Shown here in pieces: positions 1-10,790 of a DNA stretch of 64,000 nucleotides. Each line of letters starts with the position of its first letter. The stretch's first letter is position 1. The notes under the pieces were generated by a model. The model was given only the letters and a program-made list of their open reading frames with translations, did no database searches and was not told the origin of the DNA. The stretch spans positions 186,001 through 250,000 of the forward strand of contig JADNRY010000026.1 in NCBI GenBank assembly GCA_015501585.1, read 5' to 3'. Source of the stretch: Rhodocollybia butyracea. Taxonomy: Eukaryota; Basidiomycota; Agaricomycetes; Agaricales; Omphalotaceae. The translations under genes and the position numbers were made by a program.

Positions 1-701
1 TGGTAGCCGAGTGTTTTGGCATCATAAAGAGCATGATGCCAAGAAAAAACCCAAGTCCAACTCATACTCGCTTTGTCCAGTATCAACCAATTCTTGATTG
101 GGATAACTCCCAGCATCAGCCTGTGTTCTCCGAGAACATCTTTGATCGTTTTTGTCATTTCCATTCCATTTTCAAGAGTCACCATTTCCACAGTAGGGCC
201 GCGCGCTTCTAAGATCCGGATCTCAGGACGCAAGACCGCACACGCAGTGAGACCGGCGCCCGACGCAGGTACTTTCATGAACACGGTTCGGAGAGCGGGT
301 TCAATGAAGCGAAGTTGCTCCCATGCTTCGATGAAACGAGAGGGATCAAGATCGGTGCCAAGATCACGCTGAAATTGTCCAAGGAGCGCACGTCCTTGGT
401 TTCGGAGTGCAAGATCAACCCAGAAACGTGCCGTAGTACTGCAAGGATAAACATCCTCAAGATCTGCGACTTTGAGGCCAATAGCACCAACACTTTCCTG
501 CCATCCTGGAGGGGACAAGAGGAATGGAGAGTACTGTTTTGGTTGGGCGCGAGACTCTCCGGGAGTGGAAGGTGTGGGTCTACTATGAAGTAGACGCGCA
601 GATGTTGCCACAAATTGGTGGTCCTCAAGGCTGTCAGAGATTGGAGTGTTACTGGGGTCAGAATTCTTGGATGACATATTCCCAAGTGGCGTGACAGACA
701 T
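1..701 (-). CDS. NRPS condensation-like domain protein, N-terminal part (cut by window edge)
   Basis: The minus strand is open from an ATG at 699-701 to base 1, about 233 codons, and continues beyond the window. The first ~70 residues are Ser/Pro-rich. Then come features of a nonribosomal peptide synthetase condensation domain: DVYPC followed by STTARFW near residue 100 (the family usually reads DxYPCTPLQ), a PALRTVF segment, and near residue 225 the motif WHHALYDA. The family active-site motif is HHxxxDG; both His and the Asp are present, the Gly is Ala. Condensation domains join aminoacyl groups carried on neighbouring carrier domains. An in-frame TGA lies just upstream of the chosen ATG, so 701 is the likely start unless an intron intervenes. 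No intron is needed in the visible part. Adenylation or carrier domains would lie to the left, outside the window. It could instead be a free-standing condensation-like or related acyltransferase. Confidence 0.6.
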   Translation of the reverse strand, partial: MSVTPLGNMSSKNSDPSNTPISDSLEDHQFVATSARLLHSRPTPSTPGESRAQPKQYSPFLLSPPGWQESVGAIGLKVADLEDVYPCSTTARFWVDLALRNQGRALLGQFQRDLGTDLDPSRFIEAWEQLRFIEPALRTVFMKVPASGAGLTACAVLRPEIRILEARGPTVEMVTLENGMEMTKTIKDVLGEHRLMLGVIPIKNWLILDKASMSWTWVFSWHHALYDAKTLGY

Positions 702-1143
702 GTGAGTCCTGAAAAGCAGCGGAGAGATGAGAATAACGGAGATGGAGGAGCTTCAGCACTTGCCCAATTCAAACAGGAAGCTTTAAGTAGGATAGGATGT
801 AAGGCAAACTGACGCGATTGAAGCGAACTTTACTACCCAAAAAAAGGTCGCTTAAGTGGCCAACCCAGAGCATAGGCAATGCAACCGAAGAACTTACTGT
901 AGACTTATTCTAGAGGAAGTTAGCCTTGCCTTGTTCCGAGTCTCGCGTCTTCGCCTGCTCCTGACTCTGAGGATGCCCCTCTGAACGGTACTTGATATGT
1001 AAAATATGAGCGCCGTCTCAGCCTAATCTCTCAAGGTGTGGTACAGGAGCCTTTAATAAGCGGTATATCGTGCTCAACGAACTATCTCTAGACTCCATGT
1101 CGAAGAAATCACTGATTTGTAATGACTATAATTCTACCTATCA
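702..1143. other. intergenic spacer
   Basis: No coding signal is visible. It holds the 3' flank of the reductase and the promoter side of the condensation-domain gene; both genes lie on the minus strand. Confidence 0.5.
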
Positions 1144-2567
1144 CTACAAGGGCTTGATCGGCTGGATCGAAGGTAATTTCTCATACGCCATTCCGGACAG
1201 CATCAAGGGGAGTAGCTTAGTTCCATCTCCCTAAAGAAAGAAGTAAAGTCAGATATCGAATATCCCAACATCCGTAGGTAAAAAAAAAAACATACGAAGA
1301 TATTATAAGGAAATCCGGCATCAAAAGGAATAACGCTCTCCAGGTACTGAATCTGTCCATCACTCAGTGCGATATCCAACGCCTGCATGTTTGCTTCGAG
1401 CTGGGAGATCTTTCGCCCTCCTATGATTGGGAACACGTAGGGTGTCTTTTGCATGACATACGCGATAGCGACTACGTCAAACAGAAATTTGAAATGTACT
1501 GTGTTAAACGACAGAGAAGCTTACCGGCACTAATGTTGTCACCTAATCCAACTTCGCCGGCGACCTTTTCTAGAGCATGGGATACCTTTACCTCCTGTTC
1601 GTTCCTACGCCAATCTCCCATCCACGACCTTCCATTCTCCCCACTCTCATTGCGTTGCTGCTCTTCTGCATCCGTACGAAACAGTCCGCCACCTAAAACC
1701 CCCCATGGTGCCAAAGCCAAGCCTTGTTACACGAAGATATACAGTCAGCTTTCTGACTCGTACTTACAAGGACCTTTTGCATTCACATACCTTGCGAACG
1801 AGCCATTGGAATGATCTCACGTTCGAAAGAGCGCTCAAGGACGTTCCAACGTCCCTGGTATACGGAGAATGGGGTTTTTCCAGTGAGCCGAGCGTACTCA
1901 TTAGCTTGCGCTACGATCCATGCAGGAGTGTCGGAAATTCCCTATAGATCGCGATATTAGCCGAATAGATATGCGGGACAGTTGGCTTACGAGGTAAAGA
2001 ACCTTTCCTTGCATTACCAGTGAATGCAGACCGTCCATAATCTCCTTGACAGAGGTTTCGTAGTCCCACCAATGAACGTAGAATAAATCGATGTACGAGG
2101 TGCGCAGCTTCTGCAAGCTAGCTTGTACGGAGATATGCATGGACTTGACGTTGTTTCCGGTATAGTTGGCCTTTTGGGTGATCGTTGCGTCGCCGCCTTT
2201 GAAGTTTGCCGTATACTAAAAGAAGATCAGACTACCAGGATGAGGATGAGACGAAAGCGTCTACCTTTGTAGCAACAACGAGTTGGTCTCTGATATTGCG
2301 GTTCTCCATCCATTCGCCAAGGAACTCTTCGGAGGATTCGTCCTGATAACTATTCGCCGTATCGATAAAATTCCCTCCCATATCAAAGTACGCGTCGAGG
2401 AGTTTGAAACTAGCTTCTTTATCCATAGCGCCCATATTACTATTCCATTTATCGCCAATACTCATTGCGCCTAGACAAAAGGGCGAGACGTGGACTCCTG
2501 CGTTCGGCGAGAGTGCGCGCAGGACGCCGAGCTTTGTGGGTGGGGAAGGTGCAGCGTGCCAAGCCAT
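1144..2567 (-). CDS. aryl-alcohol dehydrogenase-type aldo/keto reductase, six exons
   Basis: Exons on the minus strand are 2567-2265, 2215-1991, 1941-1791, 1722-1525, 1471-1296 and 1230-1144. They sum to 1140 nt, 379 aa plus stop, the usual length of fungal aryl-alcohol dehydrogenases (AAD/norsolorinic-acid-reductase-like aldo/keto reductases). These cytosolic enzymes reduce aromatic or other aldehydes and ketones with NADPH. The catalytic tetrad is visible: Asp in FIDTAN, Tyr in NSYQDE, Lys at the end of VVATK, His in YVHWWD. Later blocks also fit the family: [29 protein letters not shown] and FPIIGGRK. The introns are 49-68 nt with GT...AG borders; intron 3 ends in the less common AAG. No stop or frameshift is seen, so the gene looks functional. 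It is divergent from the P450 across 1.1 kb and lies next to a condensation-domain gene, which suggests but does not prove a metabolic cluster role. Confidence 0.9.
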
Positions 2568-3698
2568 GGATGCGGTTGAGCTGAGAAATTAAACGCTTAA
2601 ACTTACTGGGACGTCTTTTTAATGCGGAGGCCGTTCCGAGAGTACCTCACGATGTTCGGTTCGATAGCAACATTTTTTTCCAAGCCTATCCTCACAGTGC
2701 GCATGATCCGCGCAGTTGGCTTGGAAGGAAGCCGTCTTCCTCCCGACTGTTCCTCAGTGCACATGCATCGACCGGTGCCGGTGACCATCGAGGCGAAGTT
2801 TGGATCGCATCGCTTTCGACTCGTACCGATTTCTTACCACGAGGGATTCCGTAGTTGCTCCAAAGAAGAAAAGAAGGCAGATTTAGCCTTTTGGGGTCGG
2901 ATCTTGGGAAAGGATCCTCTCTAGATGGCATTAATTCAAGTGATCTCCGTGAGTGCGGCCTCTATTTGGCACTAAGGTAGTTCGTATTATTGTTGCAACA
3001 CTCCAACGACACTTAAACTTTCTTACCTCCCTGGTCAACGTTTTATTTTAGTATTCAGTACAAGTGTTTGGTCTTCTATCTTCTAAACGCTCCGAGTTGA
3101 ATTATTGCATTCGATTAGGTTGCCCATTGACCCGCGTATCCCCGTACAGGCCTAGGCCCAGCCAAACCTCCTTATGTACCATAGATCGGAAGCACGCCCA
3201 GTTAGTAGTCTCCTAGCCACTTATCTTATGCGAGCCAAACCTTCAAGCTCTCGATTTCCACGTTCTTCCTTATACTAGCTTAGAATTGAATGCGATACCG
3301 ATAGGTACCGAACAGCGTACTTCTGAACCCGGCATATAATTCTTCCATGCGATAAGATTTCCCATTCATTCTTGTCCTCTCTTCTCACTACGTAACGGTC
3401 CCAGAGTACAAGTGTTTGTACCCGCACCAGAGTAATCTCTGGATCTGGTGTTGAACGTTGAAATCTTGCGCCATGATGGACCATGCCGTGTGATAAAACC
3501 TTCCTTTCTTCCTTCCTTCCTTCCTATCCCGGGACTGGTCTGCACTCACGGATATCCGGGACTACCGGGGCGATGTCCGAATTTGGGAGAACCTGAAGAT
3601 TCCGAGAAAAAGAATTCCAATCTCATAACTTTGGTTTTAAATAAATATAGCTGGCTGCTGGAATGCTTGAACGATCTGGATAAGAACACCAGTGAACA
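2568..3698. other. divergent intergenic region between reductase and P450
   Basis: The region carries the promoters of two outward-facing genes. Short ORFs within it show no recognisable domain. A CTTC microsatellite run lies at about 3504-3527. I see no other feature. Confidence 0.5.
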
Positions 3699-5852
3699 AT
3701 GGCGTCTACTGTTCAACTCGTTGTTTCCGTCCTGCTCCTGCTCTTTGCGTATTGTATCTCCACCCGTTCAAGTGGTAAACGTCACCTACCTCCAGGACCT
3801 AAAGGATGGCCTATCATCGGTAACATTTTTGACGTACCGAAGGGCGTCTCACATATCACTTACATGGAGATGGCTAAGACATACGGTTGCTTCATTTCTG
3901 CTTATCATCCATAGAAGACAACCAACTGATGCTTATTCGCAGGAAGTGACCTACTCTACTTGAACATGGCAGGAACATCGATGTTGATACTTCACTCGGT
4001 GGAGGCTGTTAATGACCTTTTAGTTGAACAGGCAGCTATATCCTCTGATAGGTCAGTTGGCTCTACTGTCTAGTACGATGCATAGACAGCGGAATTTGAC
4101 TCCGTGCATGACAGACCACGCTTCCCGATGGTCGGTGATCTGTATGTACCGATCTACCTTGATTACTGCGTTTCAACACCCTCATCTCATCTCTTCCTCT
4201 TCCAGATGTGGCTGGAACTTTTCCTTGTCATTGATTCCGTACGGTGAGCAATGGAGAGGTTAGCATTTTCTGTGAAGCTACCACAAAAAACTTATGATAA
4301 GAACTAGCATCCAGGGCATTGCTCGCGCAGCAACTTTCTCCACAAAACATGCAGACATATCAGAAACCTTGCATCGAAGAAAACATATACCAATTCCTGA
4401 ACAGACTCGTTGAGACGCCGGAGGAGCTTCAAAGTCACTTATATCTGTAGGTTCTACGAGCTTCAGCCAACGCCTGACCCGCTGATTTTGTTAGTCTCGC
4501 TGGCCGGAGTGTTCTTTCAACCACATATGGCATCTATCCTCGCGATCATCACGACCCGTACCTCCGGACTGCTGAGAAGGCCACTCGTGGTTTCTCAGAA
4601 ATAGCTTTACGTGGGACGTACCAAGTCGATATATTTCCCGCGCTCAAGTATGTCCCGGAGTGGTTTCCTGGCGCTAGGTTCAAGGCCAGGGCGAAGGTTG
4701 AAAAAGCCAATGTGGAGGCTATGATATGCGATACCCTAGAGTTTACGAGGAGAGGTATGGTGCGTATCATCTTGTTTCTCATTACGAACCCTCGTTGCTG
4801 AATTTATCCATATACGCACAGGAAAACGGGACAGTGAGATCATCCATTGCGTCCCGCCTGCTAGAGGAGGTGCAGAATGACGAGAGCTGGTCCGAAGACA
4901 AGCACGTTCTACTACGAAACGTTCTGGGAAGTTTATATGCAGGTGAAGTTACTTAAAGTCCCTTACTTGAATGTAATTCTGAATCTCTCGCACAATCAGC
5001 TGGGGTAGATACAGTACGTTCATCTTTCCTGGCCGTTGTGGCTCACCTCAGCTACCCTGTTTATCTACACGCGACCTAGGTCGCTGCATCTATTCATACC
5101 GTCATACTTGCTCTGGTACTCAACCCCGACATCTTAAAGAAAGGACAAGCAGCGGTCGATGTAGTAGTAGGTAGAGATCGACTCCCTAACTTGGATGATA
5201 AAGGGAGTATCCCTTACATCGACGCGCTAGTGATGGAAGGACTGCGGTGGAGACCGGTTGTTCCCCTTGGTGTGTCCCCAATGCGAAATGGTGCTTTTCC
5301 GACTCAAAACTTACTTTCGTAATCATAGGTATGCCTCATTCTACAAGCCAAGAAAATATTTACAGAGGATATCACATACCTGCTAACACAATTGTGATTG
5401 GAAATGCCTGGTAAGTAATCTCCGTACATACTTATACAGTTGAGCTAACCCCCTGAAGGGCAATCCTTCACAATCCGGCCACTTACGGTTCAGATGTAGA
5501 CCAATTCCGTCCTGAGCGGTTCCTCAACTCAGATGGAACTCTCAATGACAAAGTACCTTACCCCAGCGCTGCATTCGGCTACGGCAGACGTGTTTGTGCA
5601 GGCAAGTCCATAGCCCAGCATAAACTCTGGATTACGGTGGCTTGTTTATTAGCGTGTTTTGATTTGGAAAAGGGTGTTAAAGCCGAACCGTCTACGGAGT
5701 ACCTCAATGAGGTTTTGTCGTAAGTCTACTCTTAAGCAAATGACTTATTAAACTCATCTATGTATAGGTTTCCCCGTCCCTATGAGTGCACTATCAAACT
5801 GCGTTCAAAAGAGATAGAAGCCTTGATTAAAGCTATGGTGGAGGCCGGTTGA
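3699..5852 (+). CDS. cytochrome P450 monooxygenase, twelve exons
   Basis: Exons are 3699-3885, 3943-4051, 4115-4141, 4206-4258, 4308-4446, 4495-4759, 4822-4942, 5000-5013, 5080-5269, 5329-5410, 5459-5719 and 5768-5852. They sum to 1533 nt, 510 aa, a normal fungal P450 length. An N-terminal hydrophobic anchor (residues ~5-20) precedes LPPGPKGWPIIGN, the proline-rich hinge of ER-membrane P450s. Later motifs are: I-helix AGVDTV; ExxR in MEGLRW; the PERF block FRPERFL; and the heme-binding loop FGYGRRVCAG with the cysteine ligand. The start was chosen because it opens the anchor directly before the hinge. One exon is only 14 nt. Overall it resembles the large Agaricomycete group usually annotated as O-methylsterigmatocystin-oxidoreductase-like; the substrate cannot be told. 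All key motifs are intact and the frame is open throughout. It probably acts with the neighbouring reductase on a small molecule. Confidence 0.93.
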
Positions 5853-6613
5853 TGAAATGTGAACGTGTCTGCTAAGCCAGAATGTAATGGCCCAGTTCTG
5901 TAGTATCTATCTAACCCAGCCAAACTTTGATTCACTGAAGTAGTGCTTTTTGAGAACTTTGACTCTTATTAAGATGACGGAGGTAAGTAGGAAGCAGAAG
6001 CATGCAAAGACAGTGGATCTCTGCACAACTATATATGCCTATTCTATTAGGCCCGTTCCTGTTGTAAATATCTGGCACAGGGACTGAAGTGAACTGTAAG
6101 GCTAACAGTAATCAAGGGAATGGAAGACTAGATTGCTTGGTTGATTGATTGATTGTGCAGAGCTCAAGGGAGCTTATACCTACAGTAATTATTCTAGAAG
6201 TATCTACAAGCTTCATGTTGTTGAAACTAGATCGCTGCTTATGAGTCATATCTAATCTCTAATGTGAGTTGACTAGACGCACTTGCTATACAATCAATGA
6301 ACTGACAATATATGCTATGTTCAAACTCACCCTCAAACACTAGACACAGCCTCTATGCAGGTTTGTATAGATGTAGTCAATCATGCCATTCACTATCAGT
6401 CTTATGATACATAGCTTGTATGCTGCCTTGCAGTACCTATGAACAATACCTATAGAATTCCCATATGGACTTCATCTTCTAGAGTACATTACTTATGCAC
6501 ATGTATATGCACTATGTTTAGCAGTAATGACTCAAGTAGACTTGTACATTGTTGTAGGGTTTATTATATTCTGTAGTATAAATACTGTAGATATTTTCCT
6601 GTAACAATACTGT
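5853..6613. other. AT-rich intergenic region
   Basis: No coding or repeat feature could be supported apart from a short ttgattga run near 6139-6153. Confidence 0.4.
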
Positions 6614-6822
6614 TGCATTTTGATCACTTTGTAAGGCCTGTGACCTGTGACCGGTCCATACAGAATTTAGCAGTGCGCGGTAGGCGCCACAAAAAAATTT
6701 CTATTCATAGTGCTGGTGACTCAAATTATTATTTGTAAGATCCTTCTAATACCTGTGACCCAGTGTGTTTTGGAGGATCTGGGTCCCTTGTGACCTGTGA
6801 CTTACAAAGTGATCAAAATGCA
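6614..6822. mobile_element. MITE-like element, 22-bp terminal inverted repeats
   Basis: Bases 6614-6635 and 6801-6822 are exact inverted copies (one arm starts TGCATTTTGATCAC). Inside them TGTGACCTGTGAC occurs twice in direct orientation, near 6640 and 6789. The 209-bp unit has no ORF, as expected for a non-autonomous DNA transposon. No convincing target-site duplication was found. Confidence 0.55.
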
Positions 6823-7454
6823 GTAACCAAGAATCCTACTATTTGTCTGGACACTGATATGCTGACTTAGGGGTGCACACAAAAGTGAGTGTAAGAATAG
6901 CTCAAACACACACCAACACAAACACACTTAAAATCAAACACAAAGTTCGGAGGGTGCAAAAAGATATAAAATTCAAAGTACAACTGCTTTTAGGGGTTTG
7001 AAGTGCAAGGTATAGGTTTTATCTGCTAAGTTCCACAGAATCTTGGGTGCAATAACTTTACTTGATCTGTGCCAATAACTTTACTGTGCTTTCTTTAGTT
7101 AATAGTACAAGTCTTTCAAATGCTATTCTGTTTCTGCTGCTATTCTTCTATTCAAATCACAAGTCCTTTCAACTTGTCTTATCCAGTTGTCAATTACTTG
7201 TTACTCTGCTAGGTGCCGAAGCGATCCCTGTCACACAAACTCTGGCAATGAGCTGTATACCTGCTGGGGGCGGGTGCTTGCTTCGAGAGTTGTCTCTTCT
7301 CTTTTATATGAGCTCATTGTATTATAGAGCTTTCTCGGTCTTTTCTCGCTTCTAGCATTTATTTTAATTGGAATTCAATGGGTAAACTCCTTTTTATTGT
7401 AATTCCGAGTCCTTATTCGTGCTCGGACATGATTACTTACGATCAGCGGCGCTT
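6823..7454. other. non-coding stretch
   Basis: AT-rich sequence with several short low-complexity runs. A 97-codon ORF at 7062-7355 has no recognisable domain and is left unannotated. Confidence 0.4.
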
Positions 7455-7644
7455 AATTCCGCCACATGGTAATTGCATTGACGGAGCTTTACTGATTGGT
7501 GGCATGGCTGCACGGAACCGAACATAATGTTTAATTCTGCAACACGGAGCGGAGCTTCTTCTGATTGGTGGCATGGCTGCACGGAACTGAGCATAATGTT
7601 TAATTCTGCAACACGGAGCGGAGCTTCTTCTGATTGGTGGCATA
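7455..7644. repeat. tandem repeat, 69-bp unit, about 2.7 copies
   Basis: Two near-identical 69-bp units (7533-7601 and a partial one at 7602-7644) follow a more diverged 78-bp first unit at 7455-7532. Each carries GATTGGTGGCAT and ends with ATAATGTTT. Short ORFs here exist only because the unit length is a multiple of three. Confidence 0.8.
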
Positions 7645-7822
7645 GGCATATATATAATGGTAGTCTAGAACCAAAATTCACCTGTCTATATGCTATATCT
7701 ATCTTCCACATTCATGCCAATCTTAGATTGCAACTGCTTCTATTAGATCCTGCTTTTAATTTAGAGATCAACACAAATATTGAGTTTCTGTATTCCCACT
7801 GGAGCATACAACTGTGTTATAC

Positions 7823-8087
7823 TGTTGAGACTCTGTCGAGAGTCGTCAACAGTTGCCATCTGCGCTTAATTCCGTGGAGTACAATGTACCGCACATGGTT
7901 TATCCTTATTAGTATTCCTGAGGCGCCAGAATTACCACATTCTAAGTCCAAATTATTGTGGGGCGTATCAACACTTGTTCTGCTCTCAACAATCACTCTT
8001 ACATCTCCTGTACCCTCCATACACTTCAGGTGAGTATGCTGTCAACCATTTGTTGACTGACTTGCTGTTTCATCAGGTTATGGGCCC
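7823..8087 (+). repeat. probable LTR remnant with Copia-type primer-binding site
   Basis: The stretch begins TGTTGAGACTC and ends TTTCATCA, directly followed at 8076-8087 by GGTTATGGGCCC. That 12-mer is also found right after the 5' LTR of the Copia element at 9136-14277. It matches the reverse complement of the anticodon region of initiator Met tRNA, the half-tRNA primer used by Drosophila copia. No pol sequence follows, so this would be the 5' end of a different, otherwise lost Copia family. The LTR start is inferred. Confidence 0.45.
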
Positions 8088-9135
8088 TGGATTGCTTCAA
8101 CATGAGTTGTACCCTCCATTGTGCTTACTGCACTTGGTTAGACAGTGTTCAATGAACATCCAATGCTCATTCCTGGAGTGTACAAAGTTTGTGTGTAGTG
8201 CATACATCAGGAAAAGTCCCCCTTTACCTGTGCCAGATAAAGATGTCCATGAGTCCAAATGACCTGCAAGTACTTGCAGGTATAAGCATGAGAATACCCG
8301 CAGGTATGTTGACCTGCGGATCCCGGTATCCATTTCTTACAGATCCATACGGGTCACAGGAAGGACTTATAAAAAATTCTGACTACTTGCAAGGAGCCAA
8401 AAATTTTCAGGAGAAAAATAATTCAGTCAGACTTAGATCTACTTGATAACAGACAATAACATGATGGTGAATACACAAAGTAAAATACAAGTTCATCAAT
8501 CTGTAAGTTCAGGAATCTCAGAGTCTGAAATATCTCCACCAGCAGAGTGCCACTGGGGGAGGAGCAAAGGCATCAACTCCTTCATAAAAATTGTGTAATC
8601 ACGACCACTAGAAATATGCAAATTGATGATGTGGCTAATGCATTTATGGGGGTGGGAAGCCTATCACAAGACAAGAAGATAAATGAGAAAAAGAAACAAA
8701 AAAAAAACAAATGAGAACCTGGGGGACATCAGAAAGATGTGAGATGAGACGCACCGTAGGTTCAGCAGAGTCAATGACTACACCATCCAAAGAATAAAAG
8801 TGGAACAGCAACTGCTTGAACACCAACAGAGTTTGTTCAGGTTGGGAGAGGAGTTCATCATCAATATCATCAAATAAGGTGAAAATAGCTGAAAGAATAT
8901 ATGTTAAAACAGTTATTTGGTTTTGGTTGTTGGTCGGACATACGCAAATATTTAGACAATAGTCTATGCTAGTTCAGTTGTTTCACTACACTGGCAGGCA
9001 TATCATCTTACACTTGATATGTTAACTTTCTTTGGGGAATCTTTGACAACTCAGCCTCTCTCCCTTCAAACAAATTGATAGTCTGGTTAGGCGTGGTCTT
9101 GTATTTAGTGATGGGCTCGGGTCAGTTGGGTTGAG
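8088..9135. other. degenerate region with palindromes and a possible exon fragment
   Basis: A perfect 20-bp palindrome lies at 8262-8281, followed near 8301-8324 by an 8-bp-stem hairpin (CCGCAGGT/ACCTGCGG). On the minus strand about 8920-8716 is open and reads as one exon with motifs such as DDIDDELLSQPEQT and ending in SHLSDVPQ before a possible donor. It has no recognised family and no clear partner exon, so no gene is called. Confidence 0.35.
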
Positions 9136-9454
9136 TGTTAAAAGTTGATGATCTTATCTTGTTATGGCATCTATACATTTGTGGATTCATGTTGTAACGA
9201 AACCAGAATATTTTCTGCTTTCATTACGTTACTTACATATGTCCCATGTGACACATTCTTTTAATTGTATTTTACATATATTGACACCTCAGCGTCGTTC
9301 TACCACTGTCGCTGAGGTTAGTACTCACATTTTTTATTTCTTGTACTTATTACTGACTATGTACCTAGAACTCACTTTTATTTCAATAGTACATAATACA
9401 GCGTCGTTCTACCACTGTCGCTGAGAACTCTCTTTTATTTCAATAGTTTCAATA
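9136..9454 (+). repeat. Copia 5' LTR
   Basis: Starts TGTTAAAAGT and ends TTTCAATA. Inside, the 21-nt word beginning CAGCGTCGTTCTACC occurs twice, near 9291 and 9400. It pairs with the 3' LTR at 13959-14277. Confidence 0.9.
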
Positions 9455-9466
9455 GGTTATGGGCCC
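9455..9466 (+). other. primer-binding site (initiator Met half-tRNA type)
   Basis: GGTTATGGGCCC lies directly after the 5' LTR. Its complement, GGGCCCATAACC, is what eukaryotic initiator Met tRNA reads around its CAU anticodon. Drosophila copia primes from a 5' half of this tRNA, so the same mode is inferred here. Confidence 0.65.
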
Positions 9467-9581
9467 CGGTAGCCTGTACTGAATTAACGAAGCTTCTCTA
9501 CTGCGCACAAGACCTTGGAACACACTCATTTCACTCTCTCACACTCGTTCATTCACCTACACATCCCATACATTTGTCCAC

Positions 9582-10790
9582 ATGTCCCCTACATCTGCCA
9601 CATCATCAGATTCCATTCAAATCCCTACCCTTACCTATGGGACCTATTCTCGATGGGTTGGCCCTATTTCTGGCAAGCTCCAGAGGGCTATGGTCTGGAG
9701 ATTCTGCAGTGGAGAGATGTCTGTCTATCCTAAACCTTCCGATCCTTGTCCATTGCCTAATGACGCCTCTGCCGTTGACCAGGCTGCTGTTAGACATGAT
9801 CACAGGGAGGATATGCGATCCTACAAGGAATCAATTACTCGTAATGACAAGGCTATTGGGATCATCAAAGAGCACCTTGTGCCGGAGCAGCTTCTTCTCA
9901 TTGAAAAGCTCACATCCGCCAAGGACGTCTGGACCAAGCTTAAGGAAGCTCATGCTGGCACCACCGCTGGTCTTGAAGCCTTCTATATCAAGCGTGGTAT
10001 GATGGATAAACGGTATGAGCATGGTGATAACATGCAGGATCACGTTAACTTCTATGCTCTCGAGAACAAGAAGCTCTCTGACACTGACGCTTTTGGAGAC
10101 CAGTTCCTTGTGGAGCTTATGCTCACTTCTCTTCCTTGTACTGTCAATGACTCTCCTAACACTTGGGAGACGTTTACCATCGTCACTCTTGCTGCCATTA
10201 CTGAAACAAACAAGCTCACCTCTTCTTTTGTCACCACCCGCCTCATTGCGGAGTATCGACGTCTCACTTCCGGTGATGATTCTTCTGAGGCGGCTAACGC
10301 TGCCGTTGTTAGAGGGAAATCTAAACCAAAGAAGAAACCCAAGAAAGGTCCGCTCTGTTCCTACTGTCACAAAGGTCCTCACCTTGTCGAAGACTGTAAC
10401 CACAAGAAGCGAGATGAGGAAGCTTCCCGCCGCACTGCGTCCACTCCTAGAAGCAGTGGGAGATCTAGTAGGAAGCCTACTGCCGCTGCCGCCCAACACT
10501 CTGATAGCGATAGCTCATCGGATGAGGAGGTCAGTGCAAAAGTTGCTTCCACCTACTCAGAATTTCCCTCTGTCTGTCATTCAAGTTCTGATTCTCTCCA
10601 TGTCTTTATCTCCACTGATGTTGCCACCTTCCTTGCCAAGACAAGCAACGACGAGAGTTACATTGACTCTGGGTGCTCTCGCCACCTAAGTCCACGTCGT
10701 GACTGGTTCGAAGATAGTTCGTACACCAAACTCGACAAACCTGTCCCCATTCATCTTGGAGACGTGTCTACCATTTACGCTGTTTGGTAA
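9582..10790 (+). pseudogene. Copia gag and start of protease
   Basis: The frame from MSPTSATSSD encodes a Copia-type Gag core (~residues 25-220), a basic KPKKKPKKG stretch and one zinc knuckle, CSYCHKGPHLVEDC, which is CX2CX4HX4C and binds genomic RNA. The protease active site YIDSGCSRH (D-S-G) follows near residue 365. The frame is lost at about 10770-10790 and protease continues in another frame from 10699-11070 (SVSQLTDK region). Gag itself appears open. Confidence 0.85.

Noticed and set aside
2622..2924. 100-codon plus-strand ORF between reductase and P450
   Set aside because: No domain, no splice context, and a reverse-strand ORF of similar length overlaps it.
9831..10499. Minus-strand 222-codon ORF over Copia gag
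   Set aside because: It is the antisense shadow of gag, whose Gag and zinc-knuckle motifs are on the plus strand.
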